A stretch of 16,919 nt of DNA from an uncultured Armatimonadota bacterium (GTDB lineage Bacteria > Armatimonadota > Armatimonadia > Armatimonadales > Armatimonadaceae). How positions within the stretch are numbered: position 1 is the first letter of the stretch; each line of letters begins with the position of its first letter. A program made the position numbers and the translations under genes. The stretch is taken from the NCBI GenBank assembly GCA_903924445.1, contig CAIYBQ010000330.1, forward strand, positions 1 through 16,919, in the 5' to 3' direction. The notes under the pieces are model-generated. The model saw only the letters and a list, made by a program, of their open reading frames with translations. It ran no database searches and was not told the origin of the DNA. Positions 1-6,624 of this stretch are shown in pieces.

Positions 1-569
1 AGTGGTCCGGGGCAGAGTGCATTGACGCGGATGTTCTCACGGGCATGAATCGCTGCGAGTTCCTTGGACATCGAGAGTACTGCACCCTTTGAGCTGGTGT
101 ATGCGAGCTGAGGGGTCGCGGCTCCAAGGATTGCAACAAAAGACGCCGTGTTGATAATCGTTCCACCGCCATTGCGGCGAAGGGCTGGAATACCGTACTT
201 GCAGCCAAGAAAGACACCCTTGACGTTGACATCAAATGTGAGGTCCCAGACATCTTCCTCTGTGGTCACAGCATCATCATCCTGAGAATGCGAGATTCCC
301 GCATTATTGAACAGGATGTCGAGCTTTCCGTAGGTCTCTTCGGCGGTGTCAACCATAAGCTTTGCATCGGCGGCTTTGCTGACATCGACCTTTACTGCAA
401 CCGCTTCTCCGCCGGCAGCTTTTACAAGTGCGACTGTTTCTTCCGCACTTGCGATACCGAGGTCTGCAACAACAATTTTTGCACCTTCCGCCGCAAATCG
501 CAGGCAGGTTTCCCGGCCGATTCCGCTTCCACCACCAGTAACGATGGCAACTTTACCTTCAAGACGCAT
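1..569 (-). CDS. Short-chain dehydrogenase/reductase, NAD-type (C-terminus cut by window edge)
   Basis: Classical SDR oxidoreductase, 189 residues visible. Seen: the Rossmann motif TGGGSGIG (residues 11-18), an acidic D36 at the end of beta-2 (VVAD), which in this family favours NAD(H) over NADP(H), NNAG (88-91), N115 (DVNVKG), the catalytic Ser S143 (TASF) and the YxxxK pair Y157/K161. The catalytic tetrad is therefore complete. The reading frame is open to base 1, so the last roughly 60 residues of a normal 250-residue SDR are missing. The ATG at 567-569 is chosen because AAGGAAG (577-583) precedes it at ribosome-binding distance and the protein then begins as SDRs usually do. It lies 107 bp downstream of the glutamine-synthetase-like gene on the same strand and probably belongs to that operon. 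The substrate cannot be read from sequence; many such proteins are misnamed 3-oxoacyl-ACP reductase or glucose dehydrogenase. Confidence 0.93.
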   Translation of the reverse strand, partial: MRLEGKVAIVTGGGSGIGRETCLRFAAEGAKIVVADLGIASAEETVALVKAAGGEAVAVKVDVSKAADAKLMVDTAEETYGKLDILFNNAGISHSQDDDAVTTEEDVWDLTFDVNVKGVFLGCKYGIPALRRNGGGTIINTASFVAILGAATPQLAYTSSKGAVLSMSKELAAIHARENIRVNALCPGP

Positions 570-676
570 ACTAAATCTTCCTTACTGACTCTAGGTTATT
601 CTCAGACATTCAATGTTAAGCGAGAGCTCGATGGGCATCACCGCTTTGTAGATATTCGCACGTTGCGTAAGCCGCA

Positions 677-2059
677 TCAGGCACGTTCGAAGTAGCGCTG
701 TCGCTCCCAGTTGGTGACAACAGCATCGTACTTTTCCTGTTCAACCTGAACAAACCGGAGGTAGTGCGCGTGGACATCGGCGCCGAGCGCTTCCTTGGCA
801 AATTCGCTATTCGCAAAGGCATCGATCGCTTCGTAAGATGTCTTTGGAATCTGGGGAAGCTCACGTGCTGCGTAAACATCTCCATCGAAGGCTGCCGGTG
901 GCTCGATTTTGTTGCGAATGCCATCGAGGCCGGATGCCAATGATGCGGCATAGGCCACATAAGGGTTTGCATCTGCGCCGGGGAGCCGGCACTCAACCCG
1001 CAGGCTGGAATCGCTACCGACGACGCGGAAGCCAGCAGTACGGTTGTCAGCGCTCCATGCAAGTGATGTTGGAGCCCACGAGCGCGATTGGTAGCGCTTG
1101 TAGCTCGCCGGATATGGCGCATAGCAGACGGCCATTTCCCGTGCATGCTTTATCCATCCACCGAGGAACCATCGGAACTCATCGGAGCCGACCACTGGCC
1201 CAAATGGGACATTCCCTTTGAACAGCGATGTTCGGTCACCTTTATTCCAGAGGCTTAGATGGAGGTGTGCACTTGAGCCGGTGTGGTCATGGTGCCATTT
1301 GGCCATAAAGGTGAGAGAGCGCTTTTGTGCTGCCGCGACCTCTTTTGCTGCATGTTTGTAGATGAGGTTACGGTCCGCTTGCTCGAGGACCTCGCTGAAC
1401 TTCAGGTTGAGTTCCTGCTGCCCAAAACCGGCTTCCCCTTTGGTGAATTCCACGGGCACACCACTTGAGTCAAGGACATGGCGGAGGCGGGACATGATGG
1501 GCTCATGCCGGGTGCCTTTAAGGATGTGATAGTCCTCTTGGTAGCGGCCGCTTGGCGTAAGGTCATGAAATCCCTTTTGCTCGGCCTCTTCGAATGATTC
1601 ATCAAAGAGGGTGAGCTCGTACTCGGAGCCGCCTTTTGCGGTGTAGCCCATCGCGGCAGCTTTTGCGAGCTGGTCACGTAGCATCTGGCGCGGGGACATC
1701 GGTACAGGCTTGTGTGTACGTGGATCCAAGAGGTCGCAGAGGACGATGGCTGTCTTTTCTTCCCAAGCAGCGATTCGAAGTGTGGCAGGGTCTATCACTG
1801 CATGGAGGTCGCCGTAGCCACGCTCCCAGTTTGCAAAGTCGTAGCCAGAAACCGGATCCATTTCCATGTCGCAGGCAAGGACATAGTCACAAATATGCCA
1901 TCCGCTCTCGGCGACATTGTTTAGAAAATAGTCCACAGGCGTCCGCTTCCCAAGAAGGCGGCCGTAGAAATCTGGGATAACAATCAGGACAGTGTCAACT
2001 GTCCCGTGGAGTGCTGCATCCGCGAGCGACTCGAGTGTCAAGCGACCATGGTTCGACAT
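677..2059 (-). CDS. Glutamine synthetase family protein, probable gamma-glutamylamine/polyamine ligase (PuuA-like)
   Basis: 460-residue GS-fold enzyme expected to activate glutamate with ATP and couple it to ammonia or, more likely here, an amine. Seen: beta-grasp N-domain (about 15-110), metal-ligand region SEYEL (E146, E148), E209 and E216 in KGEAGFGQQE, the GSSAHLHLSL loop with H265 (equivalent to E. coli GlnA H269), NRTAGFRV (R340) and RVECRLPGADANPY (E356, R358). The C-terminus WERQRYFERA matches the GlnA3/PuuA-like branch, and I see no GlnA-type adenylylation tyrosine motif. The ATG at 2057-2059 follows AGGAG (2066-2070), which overlaps the stop codon of the upstream aldehyde dehydrogenase, implying translational coupling. 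Pairing with an aldehyde dehydrogenase and an SDR argues for gamma-glutamylation in amine catabolism rather than ammonia assimilation. The exact amine (putrescine, ethanolamine, isopropylamine-type) is not determinable. Confidence 0.92.
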   Translation of the reverse strand: MSNHGRLTLESLADAALHGTVDTVLIVIPDFYGRLLGKRTPVDYFLNNVAESGWHICDYVLACDMEMDPVSGYDFANWERGYGDLHAVIDPATLRIAAWEEKTAIVLCDLLDPRTHKPVPMSPRQMLRDQLAKAAAMGYTAKGGSEYELTLFDESFEEAEQKGFHDLTPSGRYQEDYHILKGTRHEPIMSRLRHVLDSSGVPVEFTKGEAGFGQQELNLKFSEVLEQADRNLIYKHAAKEVAAAQKRSLTFMAKWHHDHTGSSAHLHLSLWNKGDRTSLFKGNVPFGPVVGSDEFRWFLGGWIKHAREMAVCYAPYPASYKRYQSRSWAPTSLAWSADNRTAGFRVVGSDSSLRVECRLPGADANPYVAYAASLASGLDGIRNKIEPPAAFDGDVYAARELPQIPKTSYEAIDAFANSEFAKEALGADVHAHYLRFVQVEQEKYDAVVTNWERQRYFERA

Positions 2060-2068
2060 ATTTGTCTC

Positions 2069-3502
2069 CTAAATTGTACGAACAAAGACGGTTTTGACTT
2101 CGGTGTAAGCATCGAGGGCAGACTTACCAAGATCCCGCCCGATACCACTTTCTTTGAAGCCACCGAAAGGCAGCTCAGTGTGCACACTGTTGCTGCAGTT
2201 AATGGAAAGGACGCCAGATTCAACGGCGCGTGCGACACGGAGGGCTTTGGAAATGTCCCGCGTCCAGACAGACCCTGATAATCCAAACCGCGTGGCATTG
2301 GCAAGTTTGATTGCAGCTGCTTCATCGGTGAACGGAACCAGAATCGTCACCGGCCCGAAGACTTCTTCCTGGAAGATTTCACTGCATACATCAGCGCCTT
2401 CCAGAACGGTTGGTGGATAGTAGGCCCCGGGTACATCGGCAGCTGGCATCACGCCACCGGTCAAGATGGTTGCGCCAGCGGCAACCGCCCGCTCAACAAA
2501 TGCGTGGACATTGTCTCGATGTTCACGCGAAATGAGGCAGCCCATTTCAGCTCCTGGATCATCCATGACGCCAACCTTGGTTGCGGCAACATTGGCGACA
2601 AACTGTGCTTTGAAGTCATCGTAGATGGAGGCTTCTACAAGATGGCGGCTTCGTGCGCAGCAATCCTGTCCAGCATTTCCAAGGAAGGAACCGCATGAGC
2701 CAGCGGCTGCAGCGATGTCGGCATCGGCGAAGACAATGCTCGGCGACTTGCCTCCAAGCTCGAGCGTGACACGCTTCAGCGTTTCGGTACCAGAGCGCAT
2801 CACCGATTTGCCAGCACTGGTCGATCCTGTGAAGGACACCTTCCGGATATCGGGATGCGCTGAAATTGCCTTACCAGCATCATCCCCGCCAGTCACGACG
2901 GAAAGGACACCATCTGGAATGCCGGCTTGCGTAGCGAGCTCGGCCAGCAGTAGCGCGGTTAGTGGAGTCGCCGGTGCAGGTTTCAGAATGGCGACATTTC
3001 CAGCCGCAAGGCAGGGAGCAAGCTTCCATGTTGCGATTAAGAGTGGGAAGTTCCAAGGCACAATCAGGCCACAGACACCGATTGGTTCACGGAAGGTCAT
3101 GCCGATGCCATCCGCCCGGTTGGTCAGTGTTTCGCCTGTTTGTAAGGCGATAGCTCCTGCGAAGTACTCGAAGACACGCGCAGCGGCCCCGACTTCCCAC
3201 TCAGCATCACCTATAGGCTTGCCGGCATTTCGGGCTTCGATGGTTGCTAGGCTGGCAATGTTTTGCCGGGTGATGGCTGCGAGCTTCAGAAGAACTGCTC
3301 CGCGCTCCGCGGGTGTTTTCCCTGACCAGCGCTTGTCAGCGATTGCCGCGAGACCGGCTGCGACTGCGGCATTGACATCGGCTTCACCGCACTCGGCTAC
3401 CGTTGCGAGATGCTGATCTGTTGCGGGTTCAATCAATTTTCGTGTTGCTCCGCTTATTGCAGGCACAAATCCGCCTGGTCCAAACCAAACATTTTCTCGC
3501 AT
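2069..3502 (-). CDS. NAD(P)-dependent aldehyde dehydrogenase (PuuC/betaine-aldehyde type)
   Basis: 477-residue aldehyde dehydrogenase, normal length for the superfamily, oxidising an aldehyde to the acid with NAD(P)+. Seen, in the numbering of the chosen start: PWNFP with the oxyanion Asn N151, the cofactor-binding FTGSTSAGK segment (224-232), general base E248 in LELGGKSP, and the nucleophile C281 in GQDCCARSR. The C-terminal PFGGFKESGIGRDLG segment is also typical. The ATG at 3500-3502 is preferred over one 15 codons upstream: AGGAG (3512-3516) sits in front of it, family members begin near here, and a -10-like element at 3560-3565 would place the transcript start almost on the upstream ATG. 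It is first in a run with the GS-like ligase (9 bp apart) and the SDR. In Puu-type pathways this enzyme oxidises the gamma-glutamyl-aminoaldehyde; that role is inferred from context. Confidence 0.94.
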   Translation of the reverse strand: MRENVWFGPGGFVPAISGATRKLIEPATDQHLATVAECGEADVNAAVAAGLAAIADKRWSGKTPAERGAVLLKLAAITRQNIASLATIEARNAGKPIGDAEWEVGAAARVFEYFAGAIALQTGETLTNRADGIGMTFREPIGVCGLIVPWNFPLLIATWKLAPCLAAGNVAILKPAPATPLTALLLAELATQAGIPDGVLSVVTGGDDAGKAISAHPDIRKVSFTGSTSAGKSVMRSGTETLKRVTLELGGKSPSIVFADADIAAAAGSCGSFLGNAGQDCCARSRHLVEASIYDDFKAQFVANVAATKVGVMDDPGAEMGCLISREHRDNVHAFVERAVAAGATILTGGVMPAADVPGAYYPPTVLEGADVCSEIFQEEVFGPVTILVPFTDEAAAIKLANATRFGLSGSVWTRDISKALRVARAVESGVLSINCSNSVHTELPFGGFKESGIGRDLGKSALDAYTEVKTVFVRTI

Positions 3503-3552
3503 TGCGTGTGGCTCCTGATCGCTGCATAAGGCATGCGCAGCGTACATTAGAT

Positions 3553-3568
3553 GGCCTTAATAATAACA
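3553..3568 (-). promoter_or_regulatory. Putative extended -10 promoter for the ALDH-GS-SDR operon
   Basis: On the minus strand TGTTATTAT (3568-3560) matches the extended -10 form TGnTATAAT with one mismatch. I see no convincing -35 at 16-18 bp. A start point near 3553 would give a leader of about 50 nt to the ATG at 3502. Prediction from pattern only. Confidence 0.4.
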
Positions 3569-3599
3569 GGATGATGCGTCGAAGGCATTGAACCAAGCC

Positions 3600-3642
3600 G
3601 TCAAAATGAACGAAAGCGCAGCCATATTCTGGCGGCGCTTTC
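3600..3642 (-). terminator. Probable intrinsic terminator of the pseudopilin gene
   Basis: Inverted repeat 3612-3623 / 3631-3642: eight paired bases (GAAAGCGC/GCGCTTTC), one A-G mismatch, then three more G-C pairs, with a 7-nt loop. It lies 19 bp after the pseudopilin stop codon. On the minus strand it is followed by GTTCATTTTG, a short, imperfect T-run. It also separates that gene from the downstream operon's promoter. Confidence 0.6.
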
Positions 3643-3661
3643 ATGTCCAAGAGGCATTGAT

Positions 3662-4519
3662 TTAGTCTTCGCGGAAGACGGCAGTCGCATTTGGTGTAAG
3701 AGAGCGTTTCCAGGCGACGGTTGTTCCCGGGGCGCGCCATGACTGAGATGGCCCTTTGAACCACTTTGCGTGACCATCTGCCAAAACATACACGGAGCCA
3801 CCATTGTGTCGGTAGCGTGCTGCACAGTAATTATCGGCCCAGCCAATCAAGCGACCGGACAAAGTTGGAAAGCCTGATTCGACCGCTGAACATGCCGTGG
3901 TGACGTCATCTCCGCCAGAATTTCCGACATAACCGCTACCTTCCATCGCTAAGACAACATCGGCAGGTGCGCCGATACTTGCAAGCGTCTGAATTCCGCT
4001 GGGAAACCACCCCAGATTGAGTGCGTTTCTATGCATGGTTGGCATCAGGTTCGAGTTATTGGTGTAACTGAACGACTTTGAGAAGAACGCTGACTTATCG
4101 CCAGTAAATCGCTGGAATGGAGCGGGGTCACCGCTTGCGAATGGGAGATTCTGCTGTGATGTGCTGATGCTTGGGCATGTCCAAAGACCGGCATCCCTTC
4201 GGCCCACCAGGTTGGCACCAGTCGATCCTGCTCCAGCCTTCATGTATGGATCCGTCAAATCCTGCCAGTTCACAGCAGCCGTCATTCCTACAAAAACGTA
4301 GCTGCCAAGAGGGAATGCCTCATCATAATCCTGTGCGTACATCAGGACTCCGAGGCCAATCTGTTTCATATTAGAGACGCATGTGGCTTGCCTGGCCTTT
4401 TCTCGAGCCTGTGCAAACACAGGGAACAAAATCGCTGCCAAAATGGCAATGATTGCTATTACCACCAGCAGTTCGATCAGTGTAAAGCCCTTCAAACGGA
4501 GATTCTTGGTCGCATTCAT
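3662..4519 (-). CDS. Prepilin-type N-terminal cleavage/methylation protein with H-X9-DG C-terminal motif
   Basis: 285-residue type IV pilin-like/type II secretion pseudopilin-like protein. Seen: basic leader MNATKNLRLKG, the prepilin peptidase site G11/F12 with mature-position-5 glutamate E16, and a hydrophobic helix at 12-33 for inner-membrane anchoring before assembly. The segment at 33-70 (FPVFAQAREKAR, MKQIGLGVLMYAQDYDEAFP) and the H238-X9-D248-G249 motif near the C-terminus define a family expanded in Armatimonadota and Planctomycetes-like bacteria. Cysteines at 47, 115, 210 and 232 could form disulfides. The ATG at 4517-4519 is chosen because upstream in-frame starts would add about 50 unrelated residues before the leader and disrupt the short prepilin leader. 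No pilus assembly, ATPase or peptidase gene lies nearby, so its machine is elsewhere. Whether it builds a pilus, a pseudopilus or a surface protein is unknown. Confidence 0.9.
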   Translation of the reverse strand: MNATKNLRLKGFTLIELLVVIAIIAILAAILFPVFAQAREKARQATCVSNMKQIGLGVLMYAQDYDEAFPLGSYVFVGMTAAVNWQDLTDPYMKAGAGSTGANLVGRRDAGLWTCPSISTSQQNLPFASGDPAPFQRFTGDKSAFFSKSFSYTNNSNLMPTMHRNALNLGWFPSGIQTLASIGAPADVVLAMEGSGYVGNSGGDDVTTACSAVESGFPTLSGRLIGWADNYCAARYRHNGGSVYVLADGHAKWFKGPSQSWRAPGTTVAWKRSLTPNATAVFRED

Positions 4520-4552
4520 AATCGGGTGTTGTGCTCCATGGTCTGCAGATAA

Positions 4553-4568
4553 TGTTATAATACGCGGG
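4553..4568 (+). promoter_or_regulatory. Extended -10 promoter for carB C-half, overlapping a divergent -10 for the pseudopilin gene
   Basis: TGTTATAAT (4553-4561) is a perfect extended -10 on the plus strand, putting transcription start near 4568 and a leader of about 50 nt before the ATG at 4620. The same bases read on the minus strand give TATTAT (4562-4557), a good -10 for the pseudopilin gene, whose ATG begins at 4519. No strong -35 is visible for either direction; on the minus strand a loose ATTACA lies about 19 bp upstream. Confidence 0.5.
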
Positions 4569-4597
4569 TCAGCCCACGATGTGTAATTGCATGGGAC

Positions 4598-4612
4598 GGC
4601 GGGCCACCCGCC
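4598..4612 (+). promoter_or_regulatory. GC hairpin immediately upstream of the carB start codon
   Basis: GGCGGG-CCA-CCCGCC is a perfect 6-bp all-GC stem with a 3-nt loop. It ends 7 nt before the ATG at 4620 and occupies the place where a Shine-Dalgarno sequence would sit; none is visible. It could modulate initiation, or be a binding palindrome for a regulator. Function is not shown by sequence. Confidence 0.35.
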
Positions 4613-4619
4613 AACCACT

Positions 4620-6182
4620 ATGAAAAAGAAAATCATCGTTCTCGGCTCCGGCCCTATCCGCATCGGCCAAGGCATTGAATTCGACTATTGCTCCGTTCAC
4701 TGCGTCTGGGCAATCCGCGAAGCTGGTCACGAAGCCATCATCATCAACAATAACCCGGAAACGGTATCCACGGACTTTGATACCAGCGACCGGCTGTATT
4801 TCGAGCCATTGACTGCTGAAGATGTCCTCAACATCATCGAGCGCGAGGACCCGATCGAGGGCGTTGTTGTTCAGTTTGGTGGCCAAACGGCCATTAATCT
4901 TGCGCGTTCCCTCGATGATGCTGGCGTCCGGATTCTAGGTTCATCTGCGGATTCAATCGATCTCGCTGAAGACCGCCATCAATTCGAAGCCCTCCTCCGC
5001 AAACTGGACATCCCTAAACCGGAAGGCCGCGCTGTGACCACGGCGGAAGCCGCTGTGACCGTTGCAAATGAGATTGGGTATCCGTGTCTTGTCCGGCCAT
5101 CCTATGTGCTCGGCGGACGTGCGATGGAAATCGTTTACACCGAGGATGAGCTGGTCAACTACATGACCTATGCCGTTGATGTATCGCCGAAGGCTCCGAT
5201 TCTGGTTGACAGGTATATTGTCGGCCGGGAGCTGGAAGTGGACTGTATCTCCGATGGCGTCACGTGTCTCCTCCCTGGAATCATGGAACATATCGAGCGT
5301 GCAGGCGTCCACTCTGGCGACTCGATGGCCGTTTACCCTCCTCAGAACGTCTCTGAAATCACGAAGCAAAAAGTCGTTGACTATGCGGTGCGTATTGCCA
5401 AGGAGATGAAAGTAGTCGGGCTGATGAATATTCAGTTCGTCTGCGATGGCGATGAGCCATATGTCATCGAGGTCAATCCACGCAGCTCGCGCACGGTGCC
5501 ATACCTTTCGAAGATCACTGGAATCCCAATGGTCAAGGTTGCCACGCGGTGCATCATGGGTGAAGCGCTGGCCGATATGGGTTTCCCAGAAGGGCTTTAC
5601 CCCGAACAGAAAAACCCAGCGGTCAAGGCACCTGTGTTCTCATTCCAGAAATTGGTCGGAGTTGATAATGCTCTTGGACCTGAAATGAAGTCTACAGGTG
5701 AGGTTCTTGGTCAGGATGTGACGTACCCGGGTGCGCTCTACAAAGCGATGGTTGGTGCGGGTCTCCGCCTGCCGATCACAGGTACGGTTTTGTTTACCGT
5801 TGCCAATTCGGACAAGGAAGAAGCGCTTCCGATTGCGCGTGAGTTTGCAGCGATGGGCTATGCGCTGCAGGCAACCTCTGGAACAGCTGCCTACTTTGCA
5901 TCGAACGATCTACATGTCGAAACGGTTGCCAAGATTACTGAGTCCGAAGATAACCTCGTTACGCGTATTCATTCAGGGCAAGTTGGCCTGGTCATCAACA
6001 CGCTCTCTAAAGACAAGCGGATTGAAGAGGAAGGTCAGCTGATTCGTCGGGCGACAGTCGAGCGCTCCGTTCCATGTATGACATCCCTTGATACAGCCGC
6101 TGCGCTGCTACTGGCGCTAAAGGCCCGCGCTGAGGGAACTTTTGGCGTGATGACTGTGGATGAATACCTAACGACTAAGTGA
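4620..6182 (+). CDS. carB: Carbamoyl-phosphate synthetase large subunit, C-terminal half encoded as a separate gene (CarB2-type)
   Basis: 520 residues corresponding to about residues 555-1073 of a normal CarB. This half phosphorylates carbamate to carbamoyl phosphate and carries the allosteric domain. Seen: pre-ATP-grasp VLGSGPIRIGQGIEFDYC (7-24), ATP-grasp core (about 125-320) with RPSYVLGGRAMEIVY, HIERAGVHSGDS (224-235) and the metal/ATP segment VIEVNPRSSRTVPY, then an MGS-like allosteric domain (about 385-520) with TSGTA (419-423) and VINTLS (458-463). The carboxyphosphate-forming N-terminal half is absent upstream: the next gene is divergent. Known split CarBs occur in Methanocaldococcus jannaschii and Aquifex. 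The ATG at 4620 is preferred over an in-frame TTG at 4587, since homology starts at KKKIIVLGSG. A good -10 and a hairpin precede it, so it looks like an independent gene rather than debris. It needs a partner half and CarA elsewhere in the genome. Confidence 0.93.
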   Translation: MKKKIIVLGSGPIRIGQGIEFDYCSVHCVWAIREAGHEAIIINNNPETVSTDFDTSDRLYFEPLTAEDVLNIIEREDPIEGVVVQFGGQTAINLARSLDDAGVRILGSSADSIDLAEDRHQFEALLRKLDIPKPEGRAVTTAEAAVTVANEIGYPCLVRPSYVLGGRAMEIVYTEDELVNYMTYAVDVSPKAPILVDRYIVGRELEVDCISDGVTCLLPGIMEHIERAGVHSGDSMAVYPPQNVSEITKQKVVDYAVRIAKEMKVVGLMNIQFVCDGDEPYVIEVNPRSSRTVPYLSKITGIPMVKVATRCIMGEALADMGFPEGLYPEQKNPAVKAPVFSFQKLVGVDNALGPEMKSTGEVLGQDVTYPGALYKAMVGAGLRLPITGTVLFTVANSDKEEALPIAREFAAMGYALQATSGTAAYFASNDLHVETVAKITESEDNLVTRIHSGQVGLVINTLSKDKRIEEEGQLIRRATVERSVPCMTSLDTAAALLLALKARAEGTFGVMTVDEYLTTK

Positions 6183-6279
6183 TTTCATCCAAGGCAGTTG
6201 TTTGGCTTAAATGAAACAACCACTCTCCTCGAGGATACGTCCTTTGGGAAGAGTGGTTGTTTTTTCTTAGGTCAGAGCC
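6126..6279 (+). repeat. Direct repeat copy 1: carB 3' end plus terminator
   Basis: About 154 bp covering the last 18 codons of carB, its stop codon (TGA), the 3' UTR, the hairpin terminator and the following TCAGAGCC. It recurs 189 bp downstream at 6315-6467 with six substitutions and one small indel. Read directly by aligning the two stretches. Confidence 0.95.
6214..6268 (+). terminator. Intrinsic terminator of carB
   Basis: 13-bp perfect stem (6214-6226 with 6250-6262) followed by a T-run TTTTTTCTT. The 23-nt apical part holds an inner hairpin AGGA-TACG-TCCT (6232-6243) with a UNCG-class UACG tetraloop. It begins 31 bp after the carB stop codon. Confidence 0.9.
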
Positions 6280-6314
6280 AGCTTTATGGTCGTAATGCTG
6301 CTCTCCAACAACTT

Positions 6315-6371
6315 CGCGCTGAGGGGACATTTGGTGTGATGACTGTGGATGAATACCTAACGACTAAGTAA
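6315..6371 (+). pseudogene. Remnant of a second carB C-terminus (18 codons plus stop)
   Basis: Reads RAEGTFGVMTVDEYLTTK then TAA, identical at protein level to the true carB end. The three nucleotide differences in the codons are all synonymous third-position changes (GGA/GGG, ACT/ACA, GGC/GGT), and the stop differs TGA/TAA. Just upstream an in-frame AALQQL faintly resembles the AALLLALKA that precedes this tail in carB, so homology may reach back to about 6297 with a small deletion. No start codon with a ribosome site makes this a gene. Confidence 0.8.
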
Positions 6372-6402
6372 TTTCATCCAAGGCAGTTGTTTGGCTTAAA
6401 TG

Positions 6403-6457
6403 AAGCAACCACTCTCCTCGAGGATACGTCCTCTGGGAAGAGTGGTTGTTTTTTCTT
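6403..6457 (+). terminator. Second, duplicated intrinsic terminator
   Basis: Same hairpin as at 6214-6268: arms 6403-6415 and 6439-6451, the UACG inner hairpin, and the T-run. One substitution turns an A-T pair into a G-T wobble that still pairs in RNA, and the other falls in an unpaired stretch, so folding capacity is retained. It would act as a back-up stop for carB transcription. Confidence 0.85.
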
Positions 6458-6559
6458 GTTCAGAGCCTTCCAGAGCGGCTTCTCTGTGAGTTATCAAAAC
6501 CAACACTAAAACCGTTGGAATGGTCACATCGCGTAGGATTCTTCCGCTATACAGAAACC

Positions 6560-6603
6560 AAAAAGCCACACACCTGAAGGAAGATTTCCTCCAGATGAGT
6601 GGC
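6560..6603 (-). terminator. Intrinsic terminator of the transketolase gene
   Basis: Minus-strand hairpin with 18-position arms (6603-6586 and 6582-6565), only one T-T mismatch and two G-T wobbles, 3-nt loop, followed by TTTTT (6564-6560). It starts 21 bp after the transketolase stop codon. Confidence 0.9.
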
Positions 6604-6624
6604 CCTCTTGTTCAGCAGAAATGC

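Larger units (their letters stand above)
6315..6467 (+). repeat. Direct repeat copy 2: duplicated carB tail plus terminator
   Basis: Second copy of the 6126-6279 unit, separated from it by a 35-bp stretch with no obvious function. Right-hand boundary is TCAGAGCC in both copies; beyond it the sequences diverge. Of the 442 bp between carB and the transketolase gene, these repeats, two terminators and the transketolase terminator explain most; 6468-6559 shows nothing I can name. Confidence 0.95.

Noticed and set aside
616..1146. 176-codon minus-strand frame overlapping the GS-like gene
   Set aside because: Out-of-frame shadow of the GS-like C-terminal half; no domain and no ribosome site of its own.
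2625..3416. 263-codon open frame on the plus strand
   Set aside because: Lies wholly antisense to the aldehyde dehydrogenase, whose motifs are intact; the translation is Ala/Ser-rich with no recognisable domain, as expected for the complement of a conserved gene.
3503..3547. Upstream ATG for the aldehyde dehydrogenase
   Set aside because: No ribosome site in front of it, and the predicted promoter would start transcription only a few bases before it; the downstream ATG has AGGAG.
4520..4675. N-terminal extension of the pseudopilin gene
   Set aside because: The added 52 residues are not leader-like, would overlap the carB start, and would bury the prepilin peptidase site that must lie near the N-terminus.
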